In this document: positions 58,002-64,000 of the stretch, one piece after another | Layout of the letters: each line of letters begins with the position of its first letter | Position numbering within the stretch: position 1 is the first letter of the stretch | DNA from: Chamaecrista fasciculata | Taxonomy: Eukaryota > Streptophyta > Magnoliopsida > Fabales > Fabaceae | Direction: 5' to 3' | Assembly (NCBI GenBank): GCA_003254925.1 | Contig: QANZ01045732.1 | Location: 1 to 64,000, forward strand | DNA length: 64,000 bases | Notes under the pieces: generated by a model | What the model was told of the DNA's origin: nothing | Seen by the model: only the letters and a program-made list of their open reading frames with translations | Databases searched by the model: none | Translations under genes and position numbers: made by a program

Positions 58002-58619
58002 ATGTCTTCGAATTCCTCTGATCTTGATGAATCTGGAGATTGGAGCAAAGGAGAGGTCGTTTCCATTATTCTAGTATGCGTAATCTTCATCGGCCTAAGT
58101 TTTTACAGCATACTAAAGCGTAATAATGCAAGTTACAATCCCAGAAATGACACTCAAGTACTTCTAGATGAATCCATTGTAATTGTAAATAATGATCCTT
58201 CTTTGGAGTTTCAAAGTCGTGGTTTGGATCTGTGTGTGATACACTCACTTCCCAAATCGAAGTATAAGAAAAGTGATCGTGAAGGAGTAGAAGATGAAGA
58301 TAAAAAAACTCAGAAGAAGCAGAATTATAACGCAGAGTGTGCAATATGCTTAGGTGAGTTTGAAGAAGGAGAATGGTTGAAGCATCTTCCAAATTGTGCA
58401 CATGTGTTTCATGTTTCTTGCATTGATTCGTGGTTTCAGTCTCACTCTAATTGCCCTCTCTGTAGATCTCAAGTAGTTCATCATTATATTATGAACCTCA
58501 CCACTAATAATGAAGATGATGATCTTGAGTGTTCTGTGTCTTCTTCACATGCAATGATAGAAAATTATAGGGAAGGTTTTTCTCAACAAAGGGATGTACA
58601 GAGTTCGGCGACTACATAA
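58002..58619 (+). CDS. ATL-like RING-H2 E3 ubiquitin ligase
   Basis: A single-exon frame of 205 residues, as usual for ATL genes. A membrane helix lies at about residues 19-39 (VVSIILVCVIFIGLSFYSIL). A GLD motif follows (RGLDLCVIHSLP, from 73), then a complete RING-H2 finger: Cys113, Cys116, Cys132, His134, His137, Cys140, Cys151, Cys154, with spacing C-x2-C-x15-C-x-H-x2-H-x2-C-x10-C-x2-C. The Trp in DSWF that contacts E2 enzymes is present. ATL proteins are membrane E3 ligases, often stress- or elicitor-induced; the substrate is unknown. The start at 58002 is the first in-frame Met before the membrane helix. The C-terminus is Ser/Thr/Asp-rich. No defect seen. Confidence 0.92.
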   Translation: MSSNSSDLDESGDWSKGEVVSIILVCVIFIGLSFYSILKRNNASYNPRNDTQVLLDESIVIVNNDPSLEFQSRGLDLCVIHSLPKSKYKKSDREGVEDEDKKTQKKQNYNAECAICLGEFEEGEWLKHLPNCAHVFHVSCIDSWFQSHSNCPLCRSQVVHHYIMNLTTNNEDDDLECSVSSSHAMIENYREGFSQQRDVQSSATT

Positions 58620-59827
58620 AATGATTAGCGCTTTTTTTTTAGTTCTTAATTTTATGGTCAAAACCTCATTTTGGTCCTCAAATTATGTGATCAGTTTCAT
58701 TGATCATAAAACTATTTTTTTGTTCCATTTTAATCTTTAAACTTATCTCAGTTTAAAGACCAAAATGACTATTTGACTAAATTTTATTTTGTCAATTAAA
58801 TCTAATTGGTTTCACTTTAGTTCTTTAACTTCATAAAATCAATCACAAATTGCACATATTGTCTATGCACATATTGCATTAAACTACATAGTCAGGAGTT
58901 AAAGAGATCTATCTTCATATATTTTTGTTTGTTTATTCTACGTTTATAATCAATAGAACTGTAACATTACTAATACTGCTGCATATAAAATATTAATTTG
59001 ATTTCAAACTCAATATATTTAATTAAATAAAGTAACAATATTTGGAGGTAAAATGAGATAAATAAAATTTATAGGATGGATACCAAACTGGGGAAACAGA
59101 TGTATATGTTTGGCTTTTAGATGAGAGACGTACATATATTGTGCTTTTATTAGCTACTTCACAATCTAACTAAGGATGAAAATGTTGAGATAGACCAAGT
59201 CGAATTGCTGAGGCATGAGTTGAGATGAGGAAAGTATTTGGAAATTAAAAAAAATATATAAATAAAAATTTGTCTGAGATCTAAATCACTATTTGAAAAG
59301 CTTGAAGACGATGTTCGAAGAACTTAGAAAGATACTAATGTACCATTTGCCCTTAATACTCGTGTACTTTTCACTGTGGTTCATTTGAAGATTGGAGTTG
59401 AACACTCCTGACTATTACAAGCTTTAAAAGTTCTTAAAAGTTGTCATCTGTGATTGACCAAATTAATTTGTATTTCATCTGACCACTTTTCCAAAAAGAG
59501 GAACATGTGATTGTCCCGGCATACGCAATCATATTATATATTTAAGTTTTCNCGCAATCATATTATATACTAGAGGCTTTGCGTGCCCGTTAAAATAAAT
59601 GAGGGACTAAATCGTTAACTCAATACAAAAGAAGGGATCAAATGTGCTATATGAATGAAAAAATGGAGAGAAAATGTGCAAGAGCCACAACCATTAATTA
59701 ATATAAATAATTTTCAGATAAAAATTGTAATCCAAAATCTACTTTTTTGTCAGTTGAATCAAAGGACACTAACACAAAATAGAGCTTCATAGGAGCCTAT
59801 CATATTATCTAGCAAAGCAACCACTAT
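58620..59827. other. Intergenic DNA between convergent genes
   Basis: Contains a partial MITE-like stretch ('caaaacctcattttggtcct', 58660-58800) and a single N at 59552 with 'cgcaatcatattatata' on both sides. The 3' UTR of RPL23A should lie between about 59600 and 59827. Confidence 0.5.
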
Positions 59828-62250
<2,423 letters not shown>

Positions 62251-62449
62251 AGGTTGACGATGAAGACTCTACCTACCTGTTAAATCTTCCTGAAACCCTG
62301 AAAAGAAGAAATTAAAAGGAATTGTTACCAGCTGAAAATCCATAAATAGAAGCTTAACCACAAAAACTAGGTCATTTTTAGCAAGACGTGGTAGAGAAAG
62401 AAAGAGAAAGACCTGCGTCTGAGAAACTGAGGCTCTGGCCAGCGAACTC

Positions 62450-62682
62450 TAGGGTTTAGACTTGGCGATGAGGAAGAAAGAAAGAGAAGACGTTTTATAC
62501 GAGCGGTAGGCGAAATTACCATAATATCCAAGTGGATTGCTGTTTTCAGAAACGGAACAGGCCCGAAGGCCCAATAATCCGATTGTCACATTCTGTGTTG
62601 AGGCCCAATAATATGACATACATGGTTGAAAGCCCAGTAAGAATAAAAGGCCCATTATGAGACCAAAATGAAAGAGAGCCCA
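62450..62682 (-). promoter_or_regulatory. RPL23A promoter: telo-box plus five site II motifs
   Basis: On the minus strand a telo-box AAACCCTA lies at 62450-62457. Upstream are TGGGCC at 62568-62573, 62602-62607 and 62649-62654, and TGGGCT at 62631-62636 and 62677-62682. The combination of telo-box and site II is the classic layout of plant ribosomal protein promoters. Confidence 0.75.
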
Positions 62683-62709
62683 TTAATCCAACTCAAAGTA
62701 AGAAAGAGG

Positions 62710-63398
62710 TAGAGGTGTAGAGCTGTCAAAACAGGTTCTAACCGGTGAGTTGGACCCGTTTAACCCACAAAAAAAGTGAGTCGGGTTGATACAATCTTGG
62801 CTCACCAGTCATTTTAACCCACGTGGGTTGGCTCACCGGACCCACGAGCCATAGTGAGCCAACCCGGCGAGTTGGTGGGTTGGCTCACTAACACACCATA
62901 TTAAAAAAACTCATAAAATTTAAAAATAAAAACAAAAAAATTATTGACCTTAACATAATTATTAATTCAATTCATTTTACATTTTTTTATTTTCAACTTT
63001 CACTTATCATCAATTAATCACTCATCAGTATCACACTCACGTTTTTTATGTTATATTTGATGTTCAACAAAAATTTAACGGTATATTTAAATGTTTCATA
63101 GGTGAGATGACTTTAATTTCATAGAACAACATAATTGATAGTAAATATGTTGTTTTAAAACCATGCAACACCAGCAGTACATATAACGTATCTAGAAAAA
63201 AATAACAGGTTTTTATACCTTGAAACTTGAAATAAAAAAAATAAAAAAATTTAGTGGGTTAAGTGAGCCAACCCGTCTCACCAAGTTGGTGAGCCGTGTT
63301 GGCAAAATCTTGGCTCACCAAGGATTTTGGCCCTTGTGAGCCAACCCGGGTGAGCTGTAACCCGTGGTGAGCCGAGTTGACTCACTTTGATAGCTCTA
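62710..63398. mobile_element. Non-autonomous hAT element with perfect 8-bp duplication
   Basis: It is flanked by GAAAGAGG at 62702-62709 and 63399-63406. The left end reads TAGAGGTGTAGAGCTGTCAA, an 8-base partial duplication of the terminus. The complement of the right end reads TAGAGCTATCAAAGTGAG. The interior ends are packed with 'gtgagcc', 'ggctcac' and 'acccg' phrases. It is 689 bp and non-coding. It sits 27 bp beyond the outermost RPL23A site II motif. Confidence 0.88.
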
Positions 63399-64000
63399 GA
63401 AAGAGGAGTCATTTTGTTTCGAGAAAACATATTATTTAGTCATTGAATTTACACTCGGTCTTTGAATTATTATAATTGTCAATGATTTGATTCATAGGTC
63501 AAATTAAGGGATAAAAAAGTACAAATCTAGAGACCGCATAGTATAAATTTAGTATAAATTCAATGAAAAAAAAATATAAAATTAGTTCAAATTCAAGGAC
63601 CAAATGGTATTCATTTTACCCAAATTCAGGGACCAGAAAATATAAAAATTAGTTCAAACCAATTCATCACTAGAGACCAAATAGTTGATAATTGAAATAT
63701 TTAGAGACCAAATCATATATTCTGTTATTTAGAGATTGATTAATGGGCAAGACTTAGATAAGTTCCTTATATCTTTTCTATAAGATTTCCCAATCAACAT
63801 TTGATACATGACTAATATTTTATGCATGACCAATCATGGTAGAGAAAGAATATTAAACACATTTTTTTACACGAGCAATTATGGAAGAGAGAGAATGTAA
63901 ATCAAGTTTGTGATTGGAAGAATCTTATAGCAAAGATATTAGGATTCTTACCTAAGTTTTTTCCTTGATTAATTTACTCGGTATAAATTTAAGAATCAAA
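63399..64000. other. Intergenic DNA
   Basis: AT-rich with repeated 'aggaccaaat' and 'agagaccaaat' phrases (63470-63720) that look like a decayed MITE. No gene visible to the window end. Confidence 0.5.

Overview
This is a nuclear chromosome segment from a flowering plant, almost certainly a eudicot. The evidence is AT-rich intergenic DNA, GT-AG introns, plant gene families (R2R3-MYB, tonoplast aquaporin, ATL RING-H2 ligase), layered plant transposons, and a piece of chloroplast atpA embedded in nuclear sequence. I cannot name the species.

Host genes. Six protein-coding genes are well supported, and they lie toward the two sides of a large transposon block. They are a MYB48/59-type transcription factor (6705-8200, +), a TIP1-type vacuolar aquaporin (40132-41069, -), the 55-residue mitochondrial ATP synthase 6 kDa subunit (49217-49488, -), an uncharacterised plant-specific 240-residue protein (55772-57160, +), an ATL-like RING-H2 E3 ligase (58002-58619, +) and ribosomal protein uL23/RPL23A (59828-62250, -). 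The ATP synthase and RPL23A genes share a TGGGCC/TGGGCT (site II) promoter layout, and RPL23A also has a telo-box. Two further patches, 9070-10110 (-) and 46091-46367 (+), look exon-like but are unidentified.

Transposon block, about 10.1-39.4 kb. A Ty1/copia element with 499-bp LTRs runs on the minus strand from 18437. Its 5' LTR is split by a hAT-type TIR element (24132-39117, 8-bp target duplication CCTAAGAG). That element is itself filled by a 14-kb PIF/Harbinger element (24587-38596, TAA target duplication), which carries a Myb/SANT gene, a DDE transposase gene and two further gene types: a plant-transposon-type protein and an intact GRF zinc-finger/coiled-coil/membrane protein. The PIF element was then hit by two solo LTRs (28791-31168 and 36752-38119), each with a perfect 5-bp duplication. 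Upstream, a 1931-bp direct repeat (10142-12072 and 17245-19175) brackets a 5.2-kb block of nested LTRs containing an assembly gap.

Right half, 39.4-64 kb. Genes are separated by small TIR elements (MITEs), a recurring unclassified repeat family, a PIF-related end fragment (50584-51110), a decayed plastid insert (about 52.0-53.4 kb) and a clean non-autonomous hAT element (62710-63398) just beyond the RPL23A promoter. Two small-scale features recur: 17-19-bp direct duplications around tiny GGCC-plus-poly(A) inserts, and filler-type tandem duplications. Four isolated Ns and one 48-N run mark assembly joins, so some duplications near them may be artefacts.
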